DNA of 64,000 nt from Chiua virens (Eukaryota; Basidiomycota; Agaricomycetes; Boletales; Boletaceae): positions 310,001 through 374,000 of the forward strand of contig JAHNUO010000006.1 of assembly GCA_019787685.1 (NCBI GenBank), given 5' to 3'. This document shows positions 48,063-61,494 of this stretch, in pieces (positions within the stretch are counted from its first letter, which is position 1; every line of letters begins with the position of its first letter). The notes under the pieces were generated by a model. The model did not search any database. It saw nothing but the letters and a program-made list of their open reading frames with translations, and was not told the DNA's origin. The translations under genes were made by a program, and so were the position numbers.

Positions 48063-49209
48063 GTTGGACACGAGGCGGTGACGGATAGCGAAGATGAGAC
48101 AGGGGGAACGACAGGTACGTGGTTGTGTATCTTTTTCTGACCATTCGCCGTCTTACTGAACGGCTACTAGGTGACAGGAGGTATATATATAGCCTGTACA
48201 CGACGTTACAATGAGAGAAATATATCTGATCGGATTACTGTGTACAAGATGGTGCATAGTCCAAATACATCAACTCATGCTGCAAGCTTGTCCTCGCACC
48301 TTGTTTCAGCTCCGACGGACGATCGACTCTGTCTGGGGAAGGAAGGGCGATCCCAGGCATTAAATCTTCAAGAGTAGGATGGATCAATTCGGCGTTCCAG
48401 AAAGATTATAATACATGGTTAGTTATCACCAACATACTCATCCGTCGAGGTTCATAGCCATCGTCGGTAGGTTTCTCGGATGCTAGCCGTTGCAGTGTCG
48501 GTCCAATATCGTTTCCAGTCTCGTCTAGAATCCTCGGTGCCGTGTTTCTTCACCATGTACCGACTGCATCAACCTGCGACCACCATCACAAAAGTTTGAC
48601 TCGTTACGGATCCAGCTCGACATCTCTCCAGCACACCGGTGGTCACAATCTTTATGCAAACACCTGCGCATCTCAAGCCCATGAATTCAGACAGGACGGT
48701 TACCTGTCACGTAGGTCCACATTGACGAGATAAGACTTTACCCAGGTTTCTTGGTGGTTTTAATATTGCTTATCTCCACCACAGATGGTGTCCTTTTCCA
48801 GGATGCAATTTCGATGCATCATTTTGCGCCATGTTTCAACTCGGGCCCACTCTTGTTGCCATTCCCCTGATAGAAGCTTGACAATGATCCGATGCCCAAG
48901 GCGCCCCTGCCTCTTTAGTTGAGCTTACACGTTGAAACCTCGTTATCCCATCCTGGTCCATCCATTCTCCGTTTCGATCCTTCCCACCGTCCTGGACACT
49001 CATTCTCTTAGTTGTTCCTTCCAACCGACCAAGTGTCCCTACGTTCAGTTGCCAGGTCATTAATCTTACGGCATGAAACATTTGAGCCGGTTTTCGAGGA
49101 AGGTGAGTCATTCGTCACACGTTGGAAAGCGGAGCTCTGAATTACGCAGCAGAAATCTTTGCTAGATGTGCAAACTCGTGGGGAACCGTCGAGTACTAAC
49201 CAGTCCTCG
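48063..49209. other. Intergenic region upstream of the STAND receptor
   Basis: A gene-free stretch that should include the receptor promoter. A TATATATA run lies at about 48182-48190. No domain is recognised in any frame. Confidence 0.4.
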
Positions 49210-52200
49210 ATGGCATTGGCGGTTTGGTGGGACTATGGCATCAATACCCTCGAGGCAACGATTCAGTTAATCCAACAAGTCACCGAGTTGATCCCAATTG
49301 ACATGGCGAAGAACGTCCTGACAGGAATTACAAGTATTCTGTTGCTCGTTCAGGTTTGTCTTCTTTTCTGTGTAATCTCAAAATTCAACTGACTGGATAT
49401 TGTCGCAGAACAACATCAAAAACAAAGTTAACCTGAGAGAACTCGCTCAGATCTGCGAAGACATCTCGTCTACGTTGGCGCAAGCGACCAAAGGCGTGCC
49501 CGCGGATGACATGAGTGACGCGCTGAAGGCTGCACTTCGTACGCTCAGGTTGTACGTTCTACGCTTTTACATAACCATCAACTCGGCTCACATCAATGAA
49601 ATCAGGTCAATTGATCGTCTGCATTCAATAGTCTTGGATATCTTGCAGTTTGGGCGCATCAGGAGATTCGTCGGTGCGACGCTGGATCAAAAGAAAATCA
49701 GTGGATGGACAGCGGAGCTCGAACGGATACATACCTCGTTTAGTGTACGTCATCGTCAATCTCCTGCTTCCAGCTGGTACTAACTCGACGGGATTGTCGT
49801 TTCGACAGACAAAGGTGAATATCGTCTCCCCTGTTCGTCTTGACCGCATGTACCATGTTTTAATGCATTCCGAAATACAAACGTGAGGGGTACCTCATAA
49901 ACCTGGCAGAACCGTCACTAATGAAATGTTACAGTGTGATACCCGAACCTCCACCCCCACCTCCCGTCTTCTTCTTTGGACGTGAGCGTTTGCTCGCCAA
50001 AGTGAAAGATGCTTTATTTTCTTATGAAGATGTCGCTCTGATCGGTCCTGGCGGAATTGGGAAGAGCTCAATAGCGAAGGCTTTGATCAATGACGATGAC
50101 ATCCAGAGGCACTGGGGTCGTCGATTTTTTGTCAGCTACGATGACCTGGACCCCACGACGATGACACCAGGATCCTTTATCGATCGAATTGCAGGTGTCC
50201 TTGGGCTTCCAACACTGGGCGTCGAGAGCAAGAACCAATTGATATCTAACCTCATCTCGTCTCCTGTCCTCATCGTCCTCGACAACGCGGAGACGTTTGA
50301 AGACGTGGCAAATGCAGATGCCGCAGAGTCAATAGCAGCTATCGTGTCTCATATTGCAAACACTCCAGGAGTGACAGTCATGTTGATATCCCGCACAAGT
50401 CTCAGCGCTCGTGATGCGGACTGGACTGAAATTGATACCCCGCCACTTGAAAAACCGCCCGCAAGACAATACTTTAGAAAAATGTATCACGGAGACCTCG
50501 CAGATGGCGATCTGGATAAACTCCTGGATGCTCTTGGTTGTCATCCATTGTCGATCCACATGCTTGCGCACACAGCGAGAGAAAATCGATGGACGGGGAA
50601 GGAGCTCCTAGACCAATGGAAGGCGCAGCAGAGCAAGCTATTGCAGACCGGATATAGGACCGGATATCGGAAGGAAAATCTCGGCTTCACGATCAGATTG
50701 TCATTGAACTCGCCTTCGGTCCTAGGCCTCGGCGATGATGCCCTGAATATCCTCGGCGTCATTGCCTTCTTTCCGCAGGGCATCAACCTGAATCACATCG
50801 AGCAGCTGTTCCCAACCATTCCCAAGATATCGTCACTCGTGGGTACGCTATTAAAAATGTCCCTGGTTCATCGTTCCGGCATCTTCGTGACAACTCTCGC
50901 GCCTGTCCGGTTGTTCCTCCTGGACGTGTTCCCAGCTGCAGGGCTTATGCTTCTCGTCAACATTCGCCGCACGTACTACGGGTCACTGAAAGCCGTATCC
51001 AGGGAGAAAGACTCGCATGCCAACCTAGTCATGTCCGATCATCTTAACATGGAGCATCTCATCAAGTATGACATCGGCAATAGTCCGGAAGTCATTCGAG
51101 ATGCTACCTCACGTGCTTGCCGCGACTTTCTCGATGGACTCAGGTTTCACAAACTTCGTCCCACTTCACTGACTCCCATCATTCTCTCTCTTTCTGAGGA
51201 GTCACATGCCGAAAAGGACACGAAGGCACGCTGCCTCTTTGCCCTCGGAGAACTTTATTATCAACTCACATATAATGGATATGCCGTAGCAGCTCACTTA
51301 GCTGCCCGTACGCTATTTGATGCGGTCGAGAATCACAACATGGTTGCGCTTTCCACCTCCAATGCCGCCGTGTACAATGGTAACCAGGGGTACTATTCAC
51401 GAGCTCTGCAGCTTCTAAAAGAGTTCGTACACTCCCCCTCCTGGCAGTACATCAGCGATGAGGACAAGGCCGATATTCATTTCACATTCGACACGGCCAG
51501 GATGTTCACATCTCACGAAGGCGCCGACGAGCTTTTCATTCGTTCCATGGACCATTGGTATCGCGGTCCGGCCTCACTTGTAAATCACTGGAAAGCAAAA
51601 ATGTGTCACGGCTACACCACTCCGGAAGAAGTCTCAAGAAATCTCGAACTCCTCCGATCTCGCTGTATGTCGTCACCCAATCGGTGGGATCGCTTCAGGT
51701 TCCTCGAAGTTATGGCAGAAGCCGCGTTCCTTGAACAGAAATTCGACGTCGCAATGGATCTCCTTAACCAAGCACATGATGCTGTCAGCGGCGATTGCCT
51801 GCTGACGCTGGTAGTGCTCTATCACCAGGCGGCGGTCGCCTCGGTGCAGGGCGACTATGATCTTGCTCGATCTCTCCTGCAACAAGGTTTCGATATGCTC
51901 AGTGTGGTCTCCACGACATCATCCACCGTGTTACTGGACATGCGCTCTGTTCGAGGCTTAACCGAACTCCGCGCAGAAAATTATTCTCAAGCCCGTCAGC
52001 TCCTGGCCAATGTTGCGGCGGACTGTGATATGCAGGGTCATATTACTATCAAGATGCTCTGTACGAGAGCTTTGGGAGAGTTGGAGATATTCTTGGGCCG
52101 CAAGGCCGAGTCGGACTGCTACTTTGAACAAACCGTGGAGTTGTGCAAAGAAGCTGGGGTGCCACCACGCCTGTTGTGCATATGCACGCCGATGTTTACA

Positions 52201-52257
52201 CTTGATGATAAGTATTCTGGTTGGAAGATGTTTTTGCGGGGGCGAGATGAACGTTGA
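49210..52257 (+). CDS. NLR-like receptor: HeLo-like/MLKL-type N-domain, STAND NTPase, TPR-like C-terminus
   Basis: This is a putative fungal intracellular receptor of the STAND class. Exons are 49210-49353, 49409-49548, 49606-49744, 49809-49882 and 49935-52257 (about 939 aa). The first 160 residues form a predicted four-helix bundle (INTLEATIQLIQQVTELIPI, LAQICEDISSTLAQATKG, LHSIVLDILQFGRI) resembling the MLKL-type/HeLo-like domain of Agaricomycete receptors. A proline linker leads to FFGRERLLAKVKDAL. The NTPase has Walker A GPGGIGKSSIAKAL, Walker B VLIVLDNAE, sensor VMLISRTS and the GxP-like segment GCHPLSIHMLAHT. The winged-helix region includes ILGVIAFFPQGINLNHIEQL. About 400 C-terminal residues are helical with TPR-like spacing (ARCLFALGELYYQLTYNGY, YSRALQLLKEFVH, QARQLLANVA). 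Such proteins are thought to mediate non-self recognition and cell death; the ligand is unknown. Confidence 0.85.
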
Positions 52258-52399
52258 ATGTTGAACGTTGGATAGTCATTTAAGATCGCTGAATTAGATG
52301 TCTTAGTTATAGCATGTAGTACTAGTAGATTTTCCCTAGCACGTTATCGCCAGGCGCTTGTTACAGTGCAGGCCCGGCTATGCTCTCGGCGAGGCTTTG

Positions 52400-52722
52400 A
52401 GACTTGGACGCCTGATCTCCCCCGTACCCACCTTCGAAGCTGTCGTCAAAACCTGTCCCCGTCGTCTGCGCCAACAAGGAGTACTCGGGTAAAGGAATGC
52501 ACGACAGCCTCGTCCCTAATTTCAAAGTCGCAACAACGACTCACTCGAATGATTCGAGTTCCATGACTCAGGAAGGCTGTGGAAGGTTGTCTGGAACCAA
52601 CCAGCTCGTCATCGAGCGAGTCGGAATCTGAATCCGAGTCTGCCAGTGAGTCTGGGTGGGATGGGATCCAAGATGGACGGCGCTTTGGCCGTGGCGATTC
52701 AGACCGAATACGTCCAATACTG
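52400..52722 (-). pseudogene. Broken duplicate of the Ask1 C-terminal region
   Basis: Read on the minus strand, this segment is closely similar to bases about 40700-41045 of ASK1. Shared stretches include CCAAAGCGCC.TCCATCT.GG, GACTCGGATTCAGATTCCGA, CTCGCTCGATGACGA and CAACCTTCCACAGCCTTCCT. The peptide DSDSDSDSLDDE.VGS.QPSTAF is in one frame while the preceding QSAVHLGSHP is in another. A deletion replaces the part after QPSTAF. The N-terminal Ask1 domain is absent. It lies 140 bp past the STAND gene, about 11.7 kb from the parent and inverted. Confidence 0.88.
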
Positions 52723-52884
52723 TTCTTTTCAGCCGGGAACCTGGTGAGGGTCGGACTCCATGTGAAAGTGCGAGATTGGCGGGTAATTTCCATTTCTGAA
52801 AGATTGCTGAATCGAGTGTCACAACAAAACCATCATATGTGTATCAAGCTTTGAACATGGCTCGCGGCAATCAGTCTCTCTATC

Positions 52885-53445
52885 ATGATGACATACACCC
52901 CTTCGTCCGATTTTTACACCCTACTTCGAATTCCTCGAGATTCATTGTCCAACGACGTCAAGCGGGCTTACCATCGTACCCTCTTGCGTCTCCACCCTGA
53001 TAAGCAACGGGGTCGACCATGCCAACATCCCGCGACGCACGGCAGCCATGATGTCCAAGCAGTCCTAGATCCGAGTCGACTGCCGACGCCCGATACAGAG
53101 GCATCCTCTGTCGATATGGCACTACTAAAGGAGGCGTATAGAACGCTCTCGGATGCAAACTTGCGCACGGCGTACGATCGCGCATTGAGGCGCGAGGAGC
53201 AAAAGGAGTGCGCGGGTCCGAGACCGGCGCAGGTCGTCTCGCTCGAAGAGTTTTCTTTGATCGCGACGGAGGACGCGGAGGCACAAGCATGGCGGTATGA
53301 ATGTCGGTGTGGTGGCATGTATCACATCACGGAGGGTGATTTGGAGAACGGAATGCATCTCGTGGGTTGTGAGAGCTGTTCGGAGGTGATTTGGGTCGGA
53401 TACGAGGAGGCAGTGACGGAGGACGAGGATGGGGAGGGCGTGTAG
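52885..53445 (+). CDS. DPH4: Diphthamide biosynthesis protein 4 (J-domain, CSL zinc finger)
   Basis: Dph4/Jjj3 takes part in the diphthamide modification of elongation factor 2. It is an intron-free gene of 186 codons. The J domain is at the N-terminus (DFYTLLRIPRDSLSNDVKRA, with HPDK in LRLHPDKQRG). It is interrupted by an insertion of about 40 residues before MALLKEAYRTLSDANLRTAY and DRALRREEQ. The C-terminal CSL zinc finger has CRC (YECRCGGMYHITEGDL) and the second pair CESC (HLVGCESCSEVIWVGYE). The order J domain then CSL finger is diagnostic for Dph4, against Dph3 (finger only). It is convergent with the DNMT1-type gene. Confidence 0.93.
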   Translation: MMTYTPSSDFYTLLRIPRDSLSNDVKRAYHRTLLRLHPDKQRGRPCQHPATHGSHDVQAVLDPSRLPTPDTEASSVDMALLKEAYRTLSDANLRTAYDRALRREEQKECAGPRPAQVVSLEEFSLIATEDAEAQAWRYECRCGGMYHITEGDLENGMHLVGCESCSEVIWVGYEEAVTEDEDGEGV

Positions 53446-53758
53446 ACGGTATGTGATCATGAGCTCTTAGGTTCTGCATTTTACTGAACGGCTGCTCTAT
53501 TACATAGTTGCTCGTCGACCATTAACTAGGGTCGAAGCAACGACTTTCAGACGACGAAGTCGTAGGTCCGGGCCCTCGATGTACTTGCCCCCTTTTGATT
53601 CTATCGTCGGACCGACGATCGATCAACTCGTCGTCTGCACGCTATAGGGGTGACACCAGAACAACCCCCAGACGAATGGAACCACAATAGCTCGATTGAA
53701 TCGAATCGACGTCCAGAAGCTATAATAGTAATAATACCAAGTATCGTCCATAGACTCG
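53446..53758. other. Convergent spacer between DPH4 and the methyltransferase
   Basis: This holds the two 3' ends. No gene or repeat is recognised. Confidence 0.4.
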
Positions 53759-56700
53759 TCAATCGACATCCATGGCATCTGAATCACCGTTCTCCATACT
53801 TCCCTCAAACTCAGATTCAGGATGTGTTTTCACCCATTCCTCGTATAGCGTGTCGCGAAATTCGCGACCGATCGCTGCTGAAACGAGCCATGGGACGGCA
53901 TTTCCAACAAGTCGGTGCATCTGGCACGACTGAGCTTGCGAGACCGACGAAGAGACATGTGAGGGTACTTACAGTAACGACATTGTTCTTGTTGGCGTGG
54001 AATACAAAATGATCTGGGAACCCTTGTGAACGGGCAAGCTCCCTCACCGTCACGATCCGTCTGCTCTAAAACTATGGGTCAGTATGATACACCGTGTTTG
54101 ACGAGGGGTTAGGCATACTTTGTAGTGTATCACGCGAGACTGCTTTGCGGTCGGATCCACATTTGTAACCGTAGTTTGGAACCATCCATCTCGCTGAATA
54201 CGTCCGTAAAGTCCTGTAATCACGGTCATATAAATGACCTTTGCACATATTGGCTGTTGCTACTCACCAGCTCGAAAGCCTGTCCTGGCGACCGCCGACG
54301 CAGGATTTGCAAACTGCCACTCCCAGAGATCGGGTCTCAGACCTATCCACGAACGTCAACCAAAGTAGGCAAAAACGCGGCGAGGAAATGTCTTACTCCG
54401 ATAGTCCGCATCAGCTTTGACAGGAATCTCGACGACTCTAAGTTGATGAAAAAGGATTCAGCATACCGCGAGCGCGCCACGACTGCAAAAGTCAGACTTG
54501 CCTTTCTACCTTTTTTGCATCATATGTGCGCGTGTACTGTTGAATGTCCCGCGTCGGTCGAATGCGGCACCTCGCTTGAAAGGTCGTACACGGCTCGTGC
54601 TCATACTCAACATCGGATCCGTCATAACCACACCACGCATCCTTATCCCGACACTCCTTGACGCGATGCTCTTCCATCTGACGTCTGCTAAGCACCTTGT
54701 TGGGATGTTTCCTGCGAGGAAGATCATGCCTCACAATCCTATGCAGGTGAGGATATGTCATACCATTCAAACTTGGGGAGGTCGCTAATTGCATCATGAA
54801 TGGATACATATCCATGCAGCGCAACACCAGGGATGGTTATGATCGGATTGAGTGTAATTCCGTCTGGAAATTTGATTTCCAGAGCGTCGGCGACAGGAAA
54901 GTCGTGCGACGGTTGGGGCAGCGGGGGTAGAACCAAACCGCGTTTAGCAGCAATAAGGAAGAACCTGACACGTGTTTGTGGCGTTCCGTAGTGCCCAGCT
55001 TGAAGGAGACCACAGCGAACTTGGTACCTGACCGATATCGACATCAGTATGCAGCAACCAAGCCAGCGGGGATGAACTTTCCCCATATCAAGAAGGGCCG
55101 CCACAACAAATTTTAGACCGCCCATCGGGATTCCTCCCTTAACGGCATGTTTACTAGCCTGACGCGCGCGAAGATTGTACTGTAGAAATCCCCGAACGTT
55201 TTCAAATATACAATATGGAGGCTTGAGGAAGTCAACGAAGGATAGGGTCGTGAGGATTAGATTACTTTTCCGATCATTGGCTTTCTGAAACATGTTGAGA
55301 GTGGAGTGCGGCTGGCTATTGACAGGTCAGGAGGAATCCAGATATTGAAGAAGGTATGCGAGGTCTTACCAAGGGAATCCCGCGATGAGACAATCGATAT
55401 CACCAGGTTTGGGGGGCAGGGGTAATTGTTCGCCTTCAATGGAGACCAACGGGTCAGGATTTTTGCCTTCGTGCGTCAAGATTGCCTGGCTGAGGACCAA
55501 ATTGGTACATTGATTGTACACTTCAACGTCCGGTGATGTATTCTTCCTGATGCTCAACTCTAGACAAAATCCGGCTGCCCAAAACTTCAAAACTGACCGT
55601 AACGTCTTTGCCGCACTCGGGGAAATCTCTGCAGCGTGCGTCAGTTTGAAACAACCTACTTCTTCCAAGGCCATAGCAAACGCGCCCGTTCCGGCAAACG
55701 GATCGAAGACGCGCAAGGGCTTTTCCTCTCGCAAGAATTTTTTCATCCCATGGAACTTCTTCAGCTCTTTCTTCATGCACATGGGACAGGCGAACAAGTC
55801 ATCCCAGCGCATGCGATGCTTGTCATTCCAAGACCTGACGCCGAGCGAAGGGAAACGATACTTGAGGTAGAAGTGGTGGGGGGACATCGATAACCATTGG
55901 TCCAAGTCGGGCATCTCCCCTTTGACTACCACAAAACACACCCCGAGCAAGGCTTCGACGGGCGTCGTCATCTCATCATTCGTGTAGAACAGATGCCTCT
56001 AAACGCAAGAACATAAATGAGTAACAGGTGCCATACACAAGCCCACCTACCTCGTCCTTCAGTAACGTATCTGGCCGACTCCCAACCTTGTCCGTCCGAC
56101 CAAGGAGCCGGGTAACCACCTCAGCGTGGCCGCGACCGTGCATGAATCTGATGATCTGACCAATATGGCAAGGTCCTTCGTCTGCCTTAATAAGAACGAA
56201 ATCATCTATGTGGTACTCTATGCCTTGCAATCGTATGCCGCGATGTATTTTTGCCACCTCAGCCCTTTCTTCGTACTCATGATGTAGGTCGCACACGGGG
56301 CAATAGTCCGGTGGTGGCTTCTGCCCGGAGGCAGTCAGCGCATCCACGTCGGCATTCTTGAATGTTCCATTACTGCGACTCCACATATATCTGTGTCTCG
56401 TCGTCAGAATCAACCAACCGCGCAGATCAGGCTCGTACCTGTAAAAGAAATCGTGTGCACGGACGTCTTCGAGGGACTGGCCGGGCTTGATGTACCGTAC
56501 TTCCACTTTGCCAATGATGAGGTTTAGCTTCTGTGTATCGCAGGTGTTGGTCAAAAATAGCTCCCGTGTGTTACCCAACTCTTGAAGAAGCGTCTTGGAG
56601 CTGTGTTCAAACCACTGAACATGAACAGTCTCGTCGCCTTCATGGATCTGAATGATCCTAGCGAACCTGACGAAAACATAGTAGAGAGGATATAATTCAT

Positions 56701-58300
56701 GGATTAGTGCTTACCAGAAGTGATCGGCAAGAGTGTCCGACGGAGGAAGATCAGCGGCGTTAGGTGGAACATCTTTGCCCGGGTAGAAGAGGACGGTGTC
56801 TCCAATCTGTCGACTTCCCTTAACAAACTGAAGAGTAAGAAGTATTGCGTTCATACCTCATATTTCAAATCATCTATTATGATGTATTTAAGCCACCGTG
56901 ATCGCCCTATTCTTTGTTCGGGTCGGAACTGGACACGCCGGCGCTTTTGAGTCCGTTCCAGGAATCCTATTAGCCGGAGGAAAATACCATCTTTCGATTC
57001 TTCGGACTCGGGCCGACGACGGGGTGCAACGATCCAAATGTCTCTGAACAACCCATCGGCCAATTCTCCAATCCGTCGGGTTACATGGGTACCGTTCTGT
57101 TTGCGCAGTACTTCTCGGTCAACGTCCCCATTATAATCTGTATAGTCGATGCGGACGATACGCTTTTTCGATCCTGTTTCTTCCTTGCTCTTTGCAGGAG
57201 GCTTGAACATGACAGGACGCTGGCCAAAAAGAAGACGATGAACGACTTCAGACGCGCGGAGATCATCCCCATTGGGGACAGTCTCTAACGTTTCACGTAG
57301 CTTCCCGGCCTACGAGAAACTTTAGTGTGTCATCCTCCGAGACAGAGTATACTCACGGCATCCCACAGCTCGGTTTCAGTCATATATTTACCAAAGACCT
57401 CGACACGTTGATATTCTCGCTTGAAATCCTCAAATTCTTGTTGACCGTTATCTGCAGCAGAGGATATCACGTGTCGCAATATCGTTTGTACCCTCCAGTA
57501 AGGACGGAAAGTGCTTCGATATCTCTTGGACGGGTTCAAAACATCGAGTTCATAGATTGCGTGCTCTGTTTCGATGAGAAACGGGCTGTTTACGTCAGTG
57601 TACAATTCGCCGCATATAAGAGGGTCACATACCTGTCTGCCTCCCAATATTTCGTGAAGTACCGAATAATGCGTGATAAGCGGACATACTGAGGCTCATC
57701 GAAGTCAAGACCATCCTCTTGACCCTCATCTTCATCTACTTCGTATTTCGCGACGACAAAACCGGCACCGAGAATGTGATGATCGCCGTCCTCAGCGTCG
57801 AGGGGATCAAGCGTAACCATCTTGTTACCCTGACGAGAGTCAAAGAAAGTGAAATGCGACAGTTTGCGAAACGGCTTGTTTTCATCGTCTGCTAGGTCGT
57901 TTTCTTCTCCAAAGATGAGTAGATCGGGGGTTTCTAAGACCTCATACTCCCGTGATTCGTATTTTGGTACTGATGAAAGGGTGTCAAAGGGGTGGGTAGG
58001 AATAAATTGATTCGCGACGCACCGGGCCACGGTGTCGCGTCAAGGTTCCGGGGACGTTTGACGCCCTATGAAAACGCGCGAGTAGTTCGATTGAAGAGAC
58101 AGCGAACAGAAGAATCGAGCACGTACGACTTCGAGGTCCGCATCAACAGCATCACCGCGATCCCGCTTGCGACTACTACTAGAAGCATCCGAGGTCGTCG
58201 CTGAGTCATATGCATCATCAGGAAAAGACACAGAGTAGGCGCTCGGTCGAGCACCACGCCGACTTGGGCGAACTATCTGATTGTTGAAGTTGGTAGACAT
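53759..58300 (-). CDS. DNMT1-type DNA (cytosine-5) methyltransferase
   Basis: This nuclear 5-methylcytosine methyltransferase, likely for maintenance, has many exons. From ATG 58300 (MSTNFNNQIVRPSRRGARPS) a disordered start leads via introns to PKYESREYEVLETPDLLIFG. Next comes an RFTS-like domain (KLSHFTFFDSRQGNKMVTLD). Two BAH-like regions follow: about 56850-56650 (GDTVLFYPGKDVPP) and about 56510-56100 (YIKPGQSLEDVRAHDFFYRY). The catalytic domain has motif I VFDPFAGTGAFAMALEEVG, motif IV GFPCQPHSTLNMF, motif VI IFENVRGFLQYN, motif VIII QAGHYGTPQTRVRFFLIAA, a target-recognition region, and motifs IX-X VRELARSQGFPDHF and RLVGNAVPWLVSAAIGREF. The catalytic Cys codon of motif IV is split by an intron near 55370. 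The acidic tail ends DSDAMDVD. All catalytic motifs appear intact. Confidence 0.9.
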
Positions 58301-58366
58301 TCGACAATCTGAGTAGCACCGCCACTGCGCGTGCGCTTGTACTACGTTCGACTCGACAGAATCAGA
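58301..58366. promoter_or_regulatory. Very short bidirectional promoter, DNMT1-type gene / DUF6914-like gene
   Basis: The two start codons are 66 bp apart on opposite strands. Transcripts either overlap or share a core promoter. No TATA box is evident. Confidence 0.5.
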
Positions 58367-58968
58367 ATGCTCCCCTCTAGAAACAAGCAACGCCTTTACA
58401 TCGCATTGTATGCCCGTGGTGGTCGTCCAGATACGTATGTACGCAGCCAATCACACAACCCAAACTACTCATACTATTTCCTCGTTGTAGCTACCATTGG
58501 GCCCTACACGTAGGACCCAAGACATTGCCAGATGTCGATGAAAACGCAAAAACGGGTATACAGTTTCATGCCAAAGAGAAACTAATCGGTCCACAAGACT
58601 CTCAGTGGTACTTTGAGGAGTTGGATATCCCTTTCCATGCCACGAATATGCTCCTTGTTCGCATCGCCATTGCCAAGATCGAGGATCTTGATCGCCTTTG
58701 TCACATTTTGCGTGCAGTTCCTATTAGACAGGGAACGGCAGGATGGAACTGCATCGCATGGGTTCAAGAAGGACTCGCATTGCTGGATGAAGATGAAAAA
58801 GCGCTGGGAACGCGCGTCATTGAGTGGGCCAATGTGCGCAATACTGCAATAACATATTGCAATACAAAGAAGGCGCAGCATCGTTTCGACGGAAAGGGTG
58901 AAGGAGATTTTGATATCAGGAAGCCCCCAACGTTTGACTTGATCACGAACCAAGAAATTATACCGTGA
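58367..58968 (+). CDS. DUF6914-like protein of unknown function
   Basis: Two exons. The first is MLPSRNKQRLYIALYARGGR PDT (58367 to about 58435). The second begins YHWALHVGPKTLPDVDENAK after a phase-2 intron (GTATGT...TTGTAG). Further conserved segments are TGIQFHAKEKLIGPQDSQWY, ILRAVPIRQGTAGWNCIAWV and QEGLALLDEDEKALG. Opening with a short strand followed by YHWAL.VGPK and a Cys in the GWNC.AWV motif suggests a small papain-like or lipocalin-like fold, but this is speculation. The family is widespread in ascomycetes and basidiomycetes with no established role. The start is chosen because a conserved RLYIALY strand follows directly. It shares a 66-bp promoter with the methyltransferase gene. 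Confidence 0.75.
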
Positions 58969-61173
<2,205 letters not shown>

Positions 61174-61494
61174 GGTGAAAGGAAAGATGAAAAGAGTTTG
61201 AGAGTAAGATGGCGGGAAGAAAAGGCTCAAATGGCTTGCCCCCCAAATCGCGCACTGGGGGGATGATAATAAGCTAACCCTCCTCCCAGCGGCTCCAGTA
61301 AATAACGACCAGCGTGTCTGAGGTCCTCCTCAATATGAGCTCAAGTTCACATATTCGCCTCGTCGTCGCCGTCGACATCATCCCTAACGAGATTCGTAGT
61401 ACTTATGCAAGTCAGCGGGCGCCACGATTAGCGTAATCCTCACTAGACACGCATCGGATTCTCAGGCCTGTCCGTTTCCAACCACGTCTCCGTC
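61174..61494. promoter_or_regulatory. Divergent promoter region of HOG1 and MCR1
   Basis: A 321-bp segment between two start codons pointing away from each other. No specific factor site is claimed. Confidence 0.45.

Noticed and set aside
54125..54661. 178-codon plus-strand frame
   Set aside because: Antisense to methyltransferase exons, with no domain of its own.
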